Assembly (NCBI RefSeq): GCF_042663225.1
Contig: NZ_JBHTAA010000001.1
Location: forward strand, 496,001 to 560,000
Reading direction: 5' to 3'
Source: Haloferax namakaokahaiae
Lineage (GTDB): Archaea > Halobacteriota > Halobacteria > Halobacteriales > Haloferacaceae
Length of the DNA stretch: 64,000 nucleotides
Shown: piece by piece, positions 23,536 through 32,204 of the stretch
Numbering within the stretch: the first letter of the stretch is position 1
Layout of the letters: each line of letters starts with the position of its first letter
Program-made: the position numbers and the translations under genes
Notes under the pieces: generated by a model
The model's database searches: none
What the model was told of the DNA's origin: nothing
What the model saw: only the letters and a program-made list of their open reading frames with translations

Positions 23536-24723
23536 ATGAAACCACGCACACGCGCAGCGACTGTGTTCGTTGCTGTGTTCCTCATCACCGCATCGGTTGC
23601 GGGGGTTGGGTTCGCAGCAGCGGGCAACAGCGCAGAACGCATCGACGCACCGACAGACCAGCTCGTCGATGGGCAAGCCTTCGCACAGGTCGATAACGAA
23701 TCGAGCGAGAACGAGTCGTTCAACGTATCGAATCTCACCGCTCCCGAAGAAGCAGAAGTTGGTGAGACCATCGAAGTCACCGCAGAGCTAGAGAACCCGA
23801 ACGACGCAGAAGCGACACAGCCTGTCGAGTTCCGCTTGGAGGGTGACGTCGTCGAACGCCGTAACATCACGCTCGAAGCGAACGAGACGGCGACGGTGAC
23901 GTTCGAAGTCGATACGACGGGTCTCGAAGCCGGGACCTACATCCACGGTGTCGAAACCAACGACTTCGGTGAACTGGCGCTCATCGACCTCGTCGAAGAA
24001 GGTGAGGGAGATGGCGCGGCCGCACCGTCAGACGATGAAGAGACGACTGACGAAGAGGCACCCGAAGGCGACGCATCACTGAACTTCGAAGACCAGACCA
24101 GTGATGGAATGGTCGTCACGGTCGAGTACGCCGACCTCTCTGAGGGTGGCTTCGTCTCGATTCAGACCGAAGACGGTGAAATTCTGGGCGTCTCCGAGTA
24201 CCTCGAATCCGGTAACACGTCGAACATCTCGATTCCGCTCATCCCGATGATCGAGGAGTCGCAGACGCTCACCGCGACTGCACACCTCGACACGAACGAC
24301 AACGAACGTATCGACTACACTGGTCCGGATAGCAACGAAGACGTCCCGTACGAAGAGGACGGCGAGCCGGTGACTGACGACGCGTTCATCACGGTCGAAG
24401 AAGAGACGGCAACCCCGACGACGACCACGACCGAAGATAACACGACGACGACGGACAACGAAACCACAACGACGGACGACGAGACGACCACGGCGAACGA
24501 AACGACGACGACCGAAACCACGACCGAAACTGAAACCACCACGACGGAGACGGCAACTGAGACAGAGACCACTGAGACGGCTACGGAAACCACCACTGAG
24601 ACGGCAACCGAAACGGCAACCGAAACCGCAACTGAAACTGCCACTGAAACCGAAACCGAAACCGCTACGGAAACCGAAACCGCCGACGGTGACGGAACGG
24701 TGACCACAGACGAAGTGGCCTAA
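23536..24723 (+). CDS. Exported Thr/Glu-rich surface protein with CARDB-like and DUF7282-like domains
   Basis: The 395-residue protein starts at the ATG at 23536, which aligns with the start of the paralogue at 20896. A signal peptide covers residues 1-32. A CARDB-like module is at about 70-150. A second domain at about 180-270 (VVTVEYADLSEGGFVSIQTE and LTATAHLDTNDNERIDY) matches the haloarchaeal DUF7282 pattern and is missing from the paralogue. The last 110 residues are Thr/Glu/Asn-rich repeats (TTTTETATETET type), likely a glycosylated stalk. No membrane anchor ends the protein. It is a single gene with its own conserved promoter region. Confidence 0.78.
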   Translation: MKPRTRAATVFVAVFLITASVAGVGFAAAGNSAERIDAPTDQLVDGQAFAQVDNESSENESFNVSNLTAPEEAEVGETIEVTAELENPNDAEATQPVEFRLEGDVVERRNITLEANETATVTFEVDTTGLEAGTYIHGVETNDFGELALIDLVEEGEGDGAAAPSDDEETTDEEAPEGDASLNFEDQTSDGMVVTVEYADLSEGGFVSIQTEDGEILGVSEYLESGNTSNISIPLIPMIEESQTLTATAHLDTNDNERIDYTGPDSNEDVPYEEDGEPVTDDAFITVEEETATPTTTTTEDNTTTTDNETTTTDDETTTANETTTTETTTETETTTTETATETETTETATETTTETATETATETATETATETETETATETETADGDGTVTTDEVA

Positions 24724-24768
24724 GCACGCGGCTCACGTCGGATATTCCGAGATTTCTTTTTTACGTCG

Positions 24769-25152
24769 TCACGGCGAGACCATGTCCTGAATCGCACGGA
24801 GCATCTCCTCTGGGACGACCAACACGCCGTACCAGACGAGCACGACGACGAGCGCGGTGTACCCAATCGAGATACCAACGTCACGAGCGAGTGCTCGGGG
24901 CGTCGTCTCCGGATCCTCGCCCGTCGCGGCGACGAGCGCGCCTTTGTGGAGCATGATAAAGCCAATCACGTTCGTGAGCCAGTAGCCGACGATGATTCCG
25001 GGGAGGAACCACGTTGGAACGAAAAAGGCGACGAGAACGCCGAACACGTAGGCTAATGGGAGATTGACTACGAGGTCGTTCCACCACGAAAGCGGCGAGA
25101 GGATGAAGCCGATGAACGCGACGATTCCGCCAGTTGCACGCTTTCGTTCCAT
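24769..25152 (-). CDS. Small membrane protein, unknown function
   Basis: The 127-residue protein has hydrophobic segments at about residues 8-26, 28-45, 46-66 and 94-113, so three or four helices. The loop GEDPETTPRALARD is cytoplasmic or external depending on topology. The motif FFVPTWFLPGIIVGYWLTNVIGF is striking in Trp/Tyr content. No family is recognised. It stands alone between the surface-protein gene (convergent) and the HAD gene. Confidence 0.65.
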   Translation of the reverse strand: MERKRATGGIVAFIGFILSPLSWWNDLVVNLPLAYVFGVLVAFFVPTWFLPGIIVGYWLTNVIGFIMLHKGALVAATGEDPETTPRALARDVGISIGYTALVVVLVWYGVLVVPEEMLRAIQDMVSP

Positions 25153-25245
25153 CCCTACTACTCACCGCGTGAGGAGAATATTCTTCGCACGACGTACATG
25201 TGCCTGCGGTAGTCCGGAGATTCCGATAGAACAGTCACCCCAGGA

Positions 25246-25929
25246 TTAGACGCCAAGTTCGTCGGCGAACGCACGCAGGTCGGGAACCGTCAGGTCCGGT
25301 TCTGGACCGAACGGCTCCCACGGCGACGACTTTCTATCCACCCAGACGCCCTGCATGCCGGCGTGCTGGGCACCCATCACGTCGAACCAAGCGGCGGTGG
25401 CGTGGGCAATCTCGTCGATTGGCGTGCCCGTTCTGGCGGCGGCGTGGCGGTAGAGTTCGGCGTCGGGCTTGAACGTCGCAACCTCGTCGGCGCTGATGAC
25501 GCCGTCGAGGAGCGACCCGATATCGGCGTGTTCGACCATCGAATCGAGCATCTCCGGATTTCCGTTCGAGACGACGTAGCACCCATAGCCGGCGGATTGC
25601 AGTCGCTCGATGGAGTCGCGTACGTCGTCGAACACGTCGAGTTCGTGGTAGACGGCGAGGATTTCGTCGCGTTCGGCTTCCGAGACAGGGACCTCAGAGG
25701 CGTCGAGGGCGTACTGAAGCGCGGCGCGGTTGACCTCGTAGAAAGGGCGATAGTCGTCGATGGGGTTGCCGACGAACGTGTATTCGAGCGACCGAGCCCG
25801 CCACAGTTTCGAGACGGGTTCGGGGTCGGCCACGTGTTCGGCCAGCGCCTTCTCGGCGGCATCGACATCGACGAGCGTGCTGTACGAATCGAACGTGACG
25901 GTGGAGACGCGAGTCGGGTCGAACGACAT
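25246..25929 (-). CDS. HAD-family hydrolase, haloacid dehalogenase type II-like
   Basis: The 227-residue protein has the HAD nucleophile motif TVTFDSYSTLVDVD with Asp14. The helical cap is at about residues 20-95, motif II at VVSNGNPEMLDS (Ser around 119) and a motif III lysine in VATFKPDAELY. The STLVDV block and overall order match (S)-2-haloacid dehalogenase type II proteins, which replace halide by hydroxyl on 2-haloacids. Many relatives are simple phosphatases, so the substrate is open. A haloalkane dehalogenase-like gene lies 12 kb away at 37538, but nothing links the two physically. Confidence 0.8.
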   Translation of the reverse strand: MSFDPTRVSTVTFDSYSTLVDVDAAEKALAEHVADPEPVSKLWRARSLEYTFVGNPIDDYRPFYEVNRAALQYALDASEVPVSEAERDEILAVYHELDVFDDVRDSIERLQSAGYGCYVVSNGNPEMLDSMVEHADIGSLLDGVISADEVATFKPDAELYRHAAARTGTPIDEIAHATAAWFDVMGAQHAGMQGVWVDRKSSPWEPFGPEPDLTVPDLRAFADELGV

Positions 25930-26005
25930 GGCGCACGATACGTGGTACCGTGTGTTAATGGTACGCCGGTTGTGCAGTCCGGAAAATCGAACGAGGGGGT
26001 GTGAG

Positions 26006-27913
26006 TTAGTCTTCTTCGTCCTCGTCCGCGTCGTCGTCCTCCCAGAGCGTCACGAGGATGACCGCGTCCTGCATGTCGAACGCGCTCTCGTACTCGTTGG
26101 TCGAACCGAGTTCGAACAGGAAGATGGCCTGGTTGTCGGCCAGTTCCATGGTCTCGCCGTCGTCGCTGATGTACGGAGCGACGAACTCCTCGACGTCGTC
26201 TTGGCCGTCGAAGCCGTTGATATCGGGGACCGGGTCGCCGTTTCGAAGTACCCGGACCTGCTTGTCGTCGTCGGCCGAACTCGCCTTGACGTAGCCCTCG
26301 GCCTCGGCGATGACGACGATGCCGTCGCCGCCGGACCCACTGGCGTTGAACGCGCGTTTCTCGCCGTCGTTGACGTTCTCCCAGTCGTCCGGCGCGTAGG
26401 TCGTCTCGCCGACGACGAACGTGACTTCGACCGGTACGTCGTACCAGCCAGCCTTGATTGCGCTGCCGAGGAGTTCGAAGTCGCCGGTGAAGTCGCTCGA
26501 GGGGACGACGGTGCCGTCGTCGATGTCGAAGTCTTCTTCCGGAATCGGGTCAGGGTCCGGCGTTGGCTCCGGGGTAGGTTCGGGGGTTGGCTCGGGAGTC
26601 TCTTCAGGTGTCGCTTCGGGCGTCGCCTCCGGAGTGGGTTCCGGCGTCACTTCTGGCGTCGGTTCGGGGGTTGCCTCTGGAGTCGCTTCCGGCGTTCCTT
26701 CGGGTGTCGCGGTGGCTTCGACGTTTCTGACGTTGTACGAGTCGCCGACGCCGCGGACTTCCAACTCGATAGTCGTCGTCGCGGCGGGACCGCCCGCACC
26801 GACAATCGAGACGTTGACCGTATCGGACTCGATGCTGGTCACGTCGCTGGGGGCGGTGTAGACGAGTCGAGCGCGGCCGGACTCGTCGGTTCGAACGGTG
26901 GTCGAACCGTCGGGTGCCGCGACGGAACCGCCGAGGGGCGTCGTGTCCGCGAACGTAATCTGTGCACCCGCCGCGGGCGCGCCGTACTCGTCGAAGGCGC
27001 GAACGACGAGCGTCTGTTCGCCGCCCGCGGGGACGCCGGCTAAGTCGCCTTCTTCGACGATGACGTACTCGGCGTCGGTCGGTTCGAGCGCCGTTCCGAT
27101 GCTGATGCGAGCGATTCGCAGGTCGTAGGTCTGGCCCGCCGCGAGTTCGACAGTGACCGTGTTGGGGTTGCCGTCTGGGTCGCCGAACACGACGCTCGCG
27201 TGGGGTTCGTCGGCGAGCAGGTCGTCCCACGCTGCTTCCGAGAGACCGGTGGGGACCGTGATTCGAATCGGCGAGCCATCGTCCGAGACGGTGAGCGACT
27301 CGGTTCGCGTCGAGACGGCGCTGAGCGAGACGGTTTCGCCCGCCGTCGTGTGACCGTCGAGGTCGCCTTCGAGGATGACGAGGTTGACCGTCGTGCCGCT
27401 GACGAGCGACTGTCTGTTGACGACGATGTCGCCCTCGGCGTCGAGGTAGGAGACGCCGGACTCGATGACGAGCGACTGGCTCTCGCGTTCGGTGTACTGC
27501 GGGGCGTAACGGAGCGTCGTCGCGTTGCCGAACGCGTAGGTCGTGCCGTTCCAGTAGGTCGATTCGGCACCGAGTGCGACGGCGTGTTCGAGCGTGACCG
27601 ACTCCGCGTCGGTCGTCGTGAACACCCCGGTCGCGTCGGGGGGCGACAGCGAGATGTAGCGGTTGTCGTACGAGAGGTCGGTCTCGACGGCGACGCTTCC
27701 CTGCTGGTCGAACCCGGCGGTGCGGAAGACGGCGCTGTCGAGGCTTGCGAGGTCCGACGAGACGCGGGCGTTGTGCGCTGCTTCGTCGCCCGCGGTCCAG
27801 ACCGGCGTGCCGGCCATCTGGACGACGGCGATGACCGAGACGACGAGCCCGAACGCGAGGATGAGCCCGAGGATTTCGGAGACGCCGCGGGAGTCGGTGG
27901 TTCGCCGGGTCAT
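26006..27913 (-). CDS. Large pilin-like exported protein with Ig-like domain and Thr-Pro-Glu repeats
   Basis: The 635-residue protein has an N-terminal pilin-type segment (SRGVSEILGLILAFGLVVSV, about residues 8-27) preceded by basic residues, as in archaeal type IV pilin-like (DUF7289-type) proteins. A long beta-rich ectodomain follows. It includes a DLRIARISIG module shared with the next gene, and an Ig-like/invasin-type domain at about 290-400 (VRAFDEYGAPAAGAQITFAD, then DESGRARLVYTAP). A stalk of TPEPTPE and TPEATPE units lies at about 405-455, with a C-terminal globular domain and acidic end. It is the last gene of the pilus operon and starts directly after the previous stop (TAG-ATG). 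It probably assembles on, or is exported by, PilB/PilC. Confidence 0.72.
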   Translation of the reverse strand: MTRRTTDSRGVSEILGLILAFGLVVSVIAVVQMAGTPVWTAGDEAAHNARVSSDLASLDSAVFRTAGFDQQGSVAVETDLSYDNRYISLSPPDATGVFTTTDAESVTLEHAVALGAESTYWNGTTYAFGNATTLRYAPQYTERESQSLVIESGVSYLDAEGDIVVNRQSLVSGTTVNLVILEGDLDGHTTAGETVSLSAVSTRTESLTVSDDGSPIRITVPTGLSEAAWDDLLADEPHASVVFGDPDGNPNTVTVELAAGQTYDLRIARISIGTALEPTDAEYVIVEEGDLAGVPAGGEQTLVVRAFDEYGAPAAGAQITFADTTPLGGSVAAPDGSTTVRTDESGRARLVYTAPSDVTSIESDTVNVSIVGAGGPAATTTIELEVRGVGDSYNVRNVEATATPEGTPEATPEATPEPTPEVTPEPTPEATPEATPEETPEPTPEPTPEPTPDPDPIPEEDFDIDDGTVVPSSDFTGDFELLGSAIKAGWYDVPVEVTFVVGETTYAPDDWENVNDGEKRAFNASGSGGDGIVVIAEAEGYVKASSADDDKQVRVLRNGDPVPDINGFDGQDDVEEFVAPYISDDGETMELADNQAIFLFELGSTNEYESAFDMQDAVILVTLWEDDDADEDEED

Positions 27914-30079
27914 CTAGTACTCCTCCTCCGGCGCGCTGATGTTCAGGTCGCCGTCGGCGTCGAGCGAGGCGTCGGGGATGGAGATGCGCGTCGCGGCGGT
28001 GATGGTGATATCGCCCTTCGCGGAGATGGCGGGTTCGCGGCCGCTGACCATCCCGGTGTCGGCGGTGATGACCACGTCGGCGCTCCCCTTCGACGAGGCG
28101 ATGTTGGCACCGACGACGTACACGTTGGTCTCGGCGTCGATGTCGATGTCGCCATCGGCGAGCATCACGACGCCGTTGAGGTTGATACCGCCCGTCGCGG
28201 ATTCGACCACCACGTCGTCGTTGTCTTTCACGCTGCTGATGCCCGCACCGGCGAGGTCAACGCCGGTCTCGCCGAGAATCACCACGTCGCCGTTGCTGCT
28301 GAGGTCGGCGTTGCGGGCGCTGACGAAGCCACCCGTCGATTCGACCGAGAGTTCCTCGCCGGGTTCGACGGCGGTCATGCCGGCGCTGTCGAGGGTGATG
28401 TCGCCACCAGCGGTAATCGACACGTCACCCTTGCCGAGTTGGTTAACCGACGCGCCCGTGAGGTCCACGGTCTCGTCGGCGGAGACGGTGATATCGCCGT
28501 TCTTGCCGGCGGTGAGGCTCACGCCGACCGCGTCGAACGACCCGGAGTTGGCCTCGACCGTGATGTCACCGTCGGTGTCGTAGGTGATCACGTCGGTGTG
28601 GAGCGAGACGCCCTCACCGCGCAGCGTGACGCTCTCGTCGGCGGTAATCGTCGAGACGCTCGGTGGGACGACGAGCCGGTCCGAACCGGCGTCGTAAACC
28701 ACGTCGCCGCCGGTTCCGGTGTCGTTAATCTGTCTTCGAGAGCCGTCTGCGCTCTCGGCGTAGACGTAGCCGGGGTCGTAGACGTTGGCGACGAGACCGC
28801 GGACGGGGTCGGCGACGCCGTTCTCACGGACCTGTACCTCGAAGGTCATCCGGTCCACTTCGGTCCCCGAGGAGTTCTCGACGGAGATGTCGAACTCGTC
28901 GGAGACGACGCCGTCGAGCGAGTCCTGCGCGCGGTAGACGAACGTCGCGCGGCCGTTCGAGTCGGTGACCGTCGAAGTCGTGCCGGGACCGTCGCCGCGG
29001 ACGAAGACGCGACCGTCGTCGTCGTCGGCAGTGACTTTCGCGTTCGAGACGGGGTTGTTCTGTTCGTCGCGGACTTCGACGACGACGCGCTGGTTCGCGC
29101 CGGCGGGGACGACTTCGTTCGCGCCTTCGACATCGACCATGTAGGCTGGTTCCTGGTCGGAGCCTGCGGTGTTGATGCCGACCCGCGAGATGTGCAGGTC
29201 GTAGGTTCGGCCGGGTCTGAGTTCGACCGTGAGCGTGTTGTAGTCGCCGCCCTCGGTGTACGTGAGCGACTGGACGTTCGGTTCGTCGGCGAGGAGGTTC
29301 TGCCACGTCTCTTCGGAGAGCTGAGTGGGCACCGAGATGGTGATTGGGGTGCCGTCGTCGGTGACGGTGATGTAGTCGGTGCCGGCGCTGACAGGGGTGA
29401 CCGAGATGGTCGATGGGTCGGCGCTACCGGTGTTCATCTCACCTTCGAGGAGGACGAGCGAGATGGTCGTGCCATCGACGAGGCGCTGGGTCGCGCCGAC
29501 TTCGTTCGTTTCGTTGCCGTTGGCGTAGGCGGTGTACTGCGCGAATCCCTCGTGGGCGAGCGTGGGCTGGTTGAGCGTGTTGTAGCTCGGCTCGTAGTGG
29601 AACGACTGGGCGTCGAACGACTTCGCGCTGCCGTCCCAGTAAGTGCCGGTCTCGCCGGTCGCCACCGCGTTGTCGATGCTGGCGACCTGTTCGTCGGTCA
29701 TCTTGAGCGTCCCGACGCCGGGCGTGGGCGAGACGAAGAACGCGCGAGTGGGGTAGGTGACGCTGCCGGCGACGGTCGCACGGCTCGTTCGGCCATCGGC
29801 CGCGAGCGCGACACTCTCGTCGAGGGCGGCGAAGTCGGCTTCCGCGTCGGTCAGGTGCTCGAACTCGGCCTGCTGGTTCCACGCGGGAACCGCCGAGACT
29901 TGCACCATGGCGAGCAGGGAGATGACGAGACCGAACGCGAGGACGGTCCCGAGCACCGCGGATGCGCCGCGGTCGTCACTGCCGAAGTGCGGACTCGCCC
30001 GTCCGAGTGACGAGCGGAGTCCGCGGCAGACGTGCCTGAGGGGCGTTTGAACGTATGAGAGCGATTGTGAGGGGGTCAT
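27914..30079 (-). CDS. Large pilin-like exported protein with Ig-like domain and beta-helix repeats
   Basis: The 721-residue protein has 36 residues of basic leader, then the pilin-type helix DRGASAVLGTVLAFGLVISL (about residues 36-55). The middle domain (to about 310) is homologous to that of the next gene, including RTYDLHISRVGIN. An Ig-like module follows at about 320-415 (VVEVRDEQNNPVSNAKVTAD). The C-terminal third (about 475-721) consists of roughly a dozen 18-22-residue units with GDITV, GDVSITAGGDIT and DGDIDIDAETNV motifs, typical of a right-handed beta-helix or haemagglutinin-like stalk. It lies four bases after pilC. A role as an adhesive surface fibre subunit is inferred. Confidence 0.72.
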   Translation of the reverse strand: MTPSQSLSYVQTPLRHVCRGLRSSLGRASPHFGSDDRGASAVLGTVLAFGLVISLLAMVQVSAVPAWNQQAEFEHLTDAEADFAALDESVALAADGRTSRATVAGSVTYPTRAFFVSPTPGVGTLKMTDEQVASIDNAVATGETGTYWDGSAKSFDAQSFHYEPSYNTLNQPTLAHEGFAQYTAYANGNETNEVGATQRLVDGTTISLVLLEGEMNTGSADPSTISVTPVSAGTDYITVTDDGTPITISVPTQLSEETWQNLLADEPNVQSLTYTEGGDYNTLTVELRPGRTYDLHISRVGINTAGSDQEPAYMVDVEGANEVVPAGANQRVVVEVRDEQNNPVSNAKVTADDDDGRVFVRGDGPGTTSTVTDSNGRATFVYRAQDSLDGVVSDEFDISVENSSGTEVDRMTFEVQVRENGVADPVRGLVANVYDPGYVYAESADGSRRQINDTGTGGDVVYDAGSDRLVVPPSVSTITADESVTLRGEGVSLHTDVITYDTDGDITVEANSGSFDAVGVSLTAGKNGDITVSADETVDLTGASVNQLGKGDVSITAGGDITLDSAGMTAVEPGEELSVESTGGFVSARNADLSSNGDVVILGETGVDLAGAGISSVKDNDDVVVESATGGINLNGVVMLADGDIDIDAETNVYVVGANIASSKGSADVVITADTGMVSGREPAISAKGDITITAATRISIPDASLDADGDLNISAPEEEY

Positions 30080-30083
30080 TGAT

Positions 30084-32204
30084 TTACACCAGTGCGAACG
30101 CGACGAGGCAGACTGCGGCCAGTCCGAGGGCGTATTTCAGGCCGCTGAGTGCGCTGTTGTCGGCGAGTTTGCCTGCGAGCAGGCCGCTGCCGATTGCTTG
30201 GATGAGCGACGAGTGGAGGAACACCACGTTGTAGCGGTCGATTGGGACCGACGAGATGCCCATTGGGAGACTCGACGCGCCCGCGGCCGTCTCGGGCAGC
30301 GAGAGTTCGGCGAGCGGGGCGAGGTAGCTCGCACCGAGCATCAGGATGACGAAGAGGTACACGAAGTACCCAATCACCACGATGGCGATGTACGAGCCCA
30401 TGGCGCGACGGCGCGACTTTTCGAGTTTGTAGCGGTTGCGCGTGTCTTCGGCGGCGACGCTCAGGATGCGCGAGAGGTCGCCGCTGGTGCGGCCACCACT
30501 TGCGATGAGGCGAATGACGCGGGAGAGCTGCGGCACGCGGAGGCGCGCGGCGAACGCCATGAGCGCCTTGTTCGTGTCGTGATTCCACGTGATGTCGTTG
30601 CGGAGGGTTTTGAGTTCCGAGGCCAGCGCACCCGACGACCAGCGCGAGACGAGCGCGAGCGATTCGGTGAGGGGGATACCCATCTGGTTCGCGCTCGACA
30701 GCAGGTTGAGCGTGTCGGGGAAGCGGCGTTCGAGGCTCTGTTCGTAGTGGCGGCGCATCTCGTGGAACACCATGAGGGGCACCGTGACGATGGCGAACGG
30801 AACGGCGACGAGCCAGAGCGTCGTGCCGTACGGGTCGGCGAACATCGCATCGAGCGTCGGCGAGGCCAGTCCGAGGACGACGATTGCACCGAGTGCCGCG
30901 ATTGCCGCGGGGACGGTGGCCAGCATCGTCAGGTAGGGCTGTTGCTTCAGCAGTTCGAGCGGGTCGTCGAGGAGGTCCACGAGGTTGTGGACGACCATCG
31001 TTCGGCGGTAGTCGTCCATGCGAGCGTCCGCGATACCGCCGTCAGCGGCGACGTCGCCGTCGCCCCAGCGTTCCTCGCGGGCGCGCTGTAGCTCGTGTTT
31101 CGCAACGATGTAGGCGTCAGTGAGGACCGTCTGAATCTCATCGAGGACCGTCGTGTCGTCCTTCGTCCGGACCGTGTCCTGCGTGTAGGGCGCCGAGAGC
31201 ACGTCGATGAGCAGGAGGAATATCGCCATCCCGAGCGGGAAGACGAGGTAGCTCAGGGCGTACAGTTGGACGAGGGTGTTCCCGCCGAGGAAGCTGATGA
31301 CCATCAGCGTCACGATGAGCAGGAGCGGCGCGGCGACGAACACCGCGACGAACACCTCCGAGAGCATCGAGAGCGTCTCGATGAACTCTTCTTGCTCTTC
31401 GCGGGCCTCTTCGAGGTAGGTCGAAGATTCGCGGTCGAGGAAGGCGGTCACGTCGCCGCCGGAGTCGATGACCGAGAGGAGGTCGTCGAGGAACTGCTCG
31501 AAGTTGAGCGACGAGGTGAGGTTGCGCGAGTTGCGCAGCGCCGTGAACAGGTCGTTGCCGAACAGGTCCATGTCGCGGATGATCATCTCGAACTCGCCGG
31601 AAACCTCGCCGTAGTCGTCCGCCTCGGCGACGGCGCGGATGACTTCGAGGAAGCTCATCCCGCCGTGGCTCAGGGCGTACATGTAGACGATGGCGTGCGG
31701 GAGCAGAATGTCGATGTTCCGACCGCGCATCGTCGCGCGACTCTTGGGCAGGTAGTAGCGGACGTAGTAGGTTCCCACGCCGAGCATCGAGCCGACGAGG
31801 AGCGCCAGGAGGAACCCGAGGGCGGGCACCTTCAGCGGGCGCAGGGTCTCGGCGAGACCGGGCGAGACGAGTGCGGGAAGCGACAGTCCAGCGAGGACGC
31901 CGAGTTGGGCGAAGACGAACGCGACGAGCGCGCCGACCAGGCCGCCACCGAGCGCGGCGATGGCCGCGAGTTTGACCGACTCGGTGAGGTACACGTCGTA
32001 GGTCGTCCCGACGCGGCCCTGGTTCAACCAGCGCTGGAGGTCACGGTGCGCCGCGGGGTGGCGCTTGAAGTACGTTCGGATGTAGCCGTAGCGCTCGCGG
32101 AGTTGGCGAACCTCTTCGGGCGACTCCTGAATCGCCTCGCGTGGGAAGTACTGCTCGACTTCGTAGTCGGGCAGGGGCATCCCCATCTCGGAGTCAGCGG
32201 TCAT
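30084..32204 (-). CDS. pilC: Type IV pilus assembly membrane protein PilC/TadC-like
   Basis: I start at the ATG at 32202-32204 (MTADSEMGMPLPDYEVEQYF), which overlaps pilB by 11 bases; an upstream ATG adds 11 residues. The roughly 706-residue protein has two T2SF (GspF) domains, as usual in archaea. The first is at about 150-330 (LPHAIVYMYALSHGGMSFLE) and the second at about 480-640 (FPDTLNLLSSANQMGIPLTE), with about eight membrane helices around them. It forms the membrane platform on which PilB acts. Its partners lie on both sides: the ATPase upstream and two pilin-like substrates downstream. Confidence 0.88.
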   Translation of the reverse strand: MTADSEMGMPLPDYEVEQYFPREAIQESPEEVRQLRERYGYIRTYFKRHPAAHRDLQRWLNQGRVGTTYDVYLTESVKLAAIAALGGGLVGALVAFVFAQLGVLAGLSLPALVSPGLAETLRPLKVPALGFLLALLVGSMLGVGTYYVRYYLPKSRATMRGRNIDILLPHAIVYMYALSHGGMSFLEVIRAVAEADDYGEVSGEFEMIIRDMDLFGNDLFTALRNSRNLTSSLNFEQFLDDLLSVIDSGGDVTAFLDRESSTYLEEAREEQEEFIETLSMLSEVFVAVFVAAPLLLIVTLMVISFLGGNTLVQLYALSYLVFPLGMAIFLLLIDVLSAPYTQDTVRTKDDTTVLDEIQTVLTDAYIVAKHELQRAREERWGDGDVAADGGIADARMDDYRRTMVVHNLVDLLDDPLELLKQQPYLTMLATVPAAIAALGAIVVLGLASPTLDAMFADPYGTTLWLVAVPFAIVTVPLMVFHEMRRHYEQSLERRFPDTLNLLSSANQMGIPLTESLALVSRWSSGALASELKTLRNDITWNHDTNKALMAFAARLRVPQLSRVIRLIASGGRTSGDLSRILSVAAEDTRNRYKLEKSRRRAMGSYIAIVVIGYFVYLFVILMLGASYLAPLAELSLPETAAGASSLPMGISSVPIDRYNVVFLHSSLIQAIGSGLLAGKLADNSALSGLKYALGLAAVCLVAFALV

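Noticed and set aside
24400..24690. Repetitive DNA that could suggest a CRISPR or satellite array
   Set aside because: Repeats are short, in frame, and encode Thr/Glu units of a surface protein. There are no constant repeats with unique spacers and no cas genes in the window.
26560..26710. Tandem GTCGGTTCGGG-like DNA repeats
   Set aside because: They encode the Thr-Pro-Glu stalk of the pilin-like protein and are not an independent repeat array.
27200..30010. 936-codon open frame on the plus strand
   Set aside because: It is antisense to two pilin-like genes. High GC and few stops on the opposite strand explain it; its translation is Arg/Val/Gly/Asp-rich without domains.
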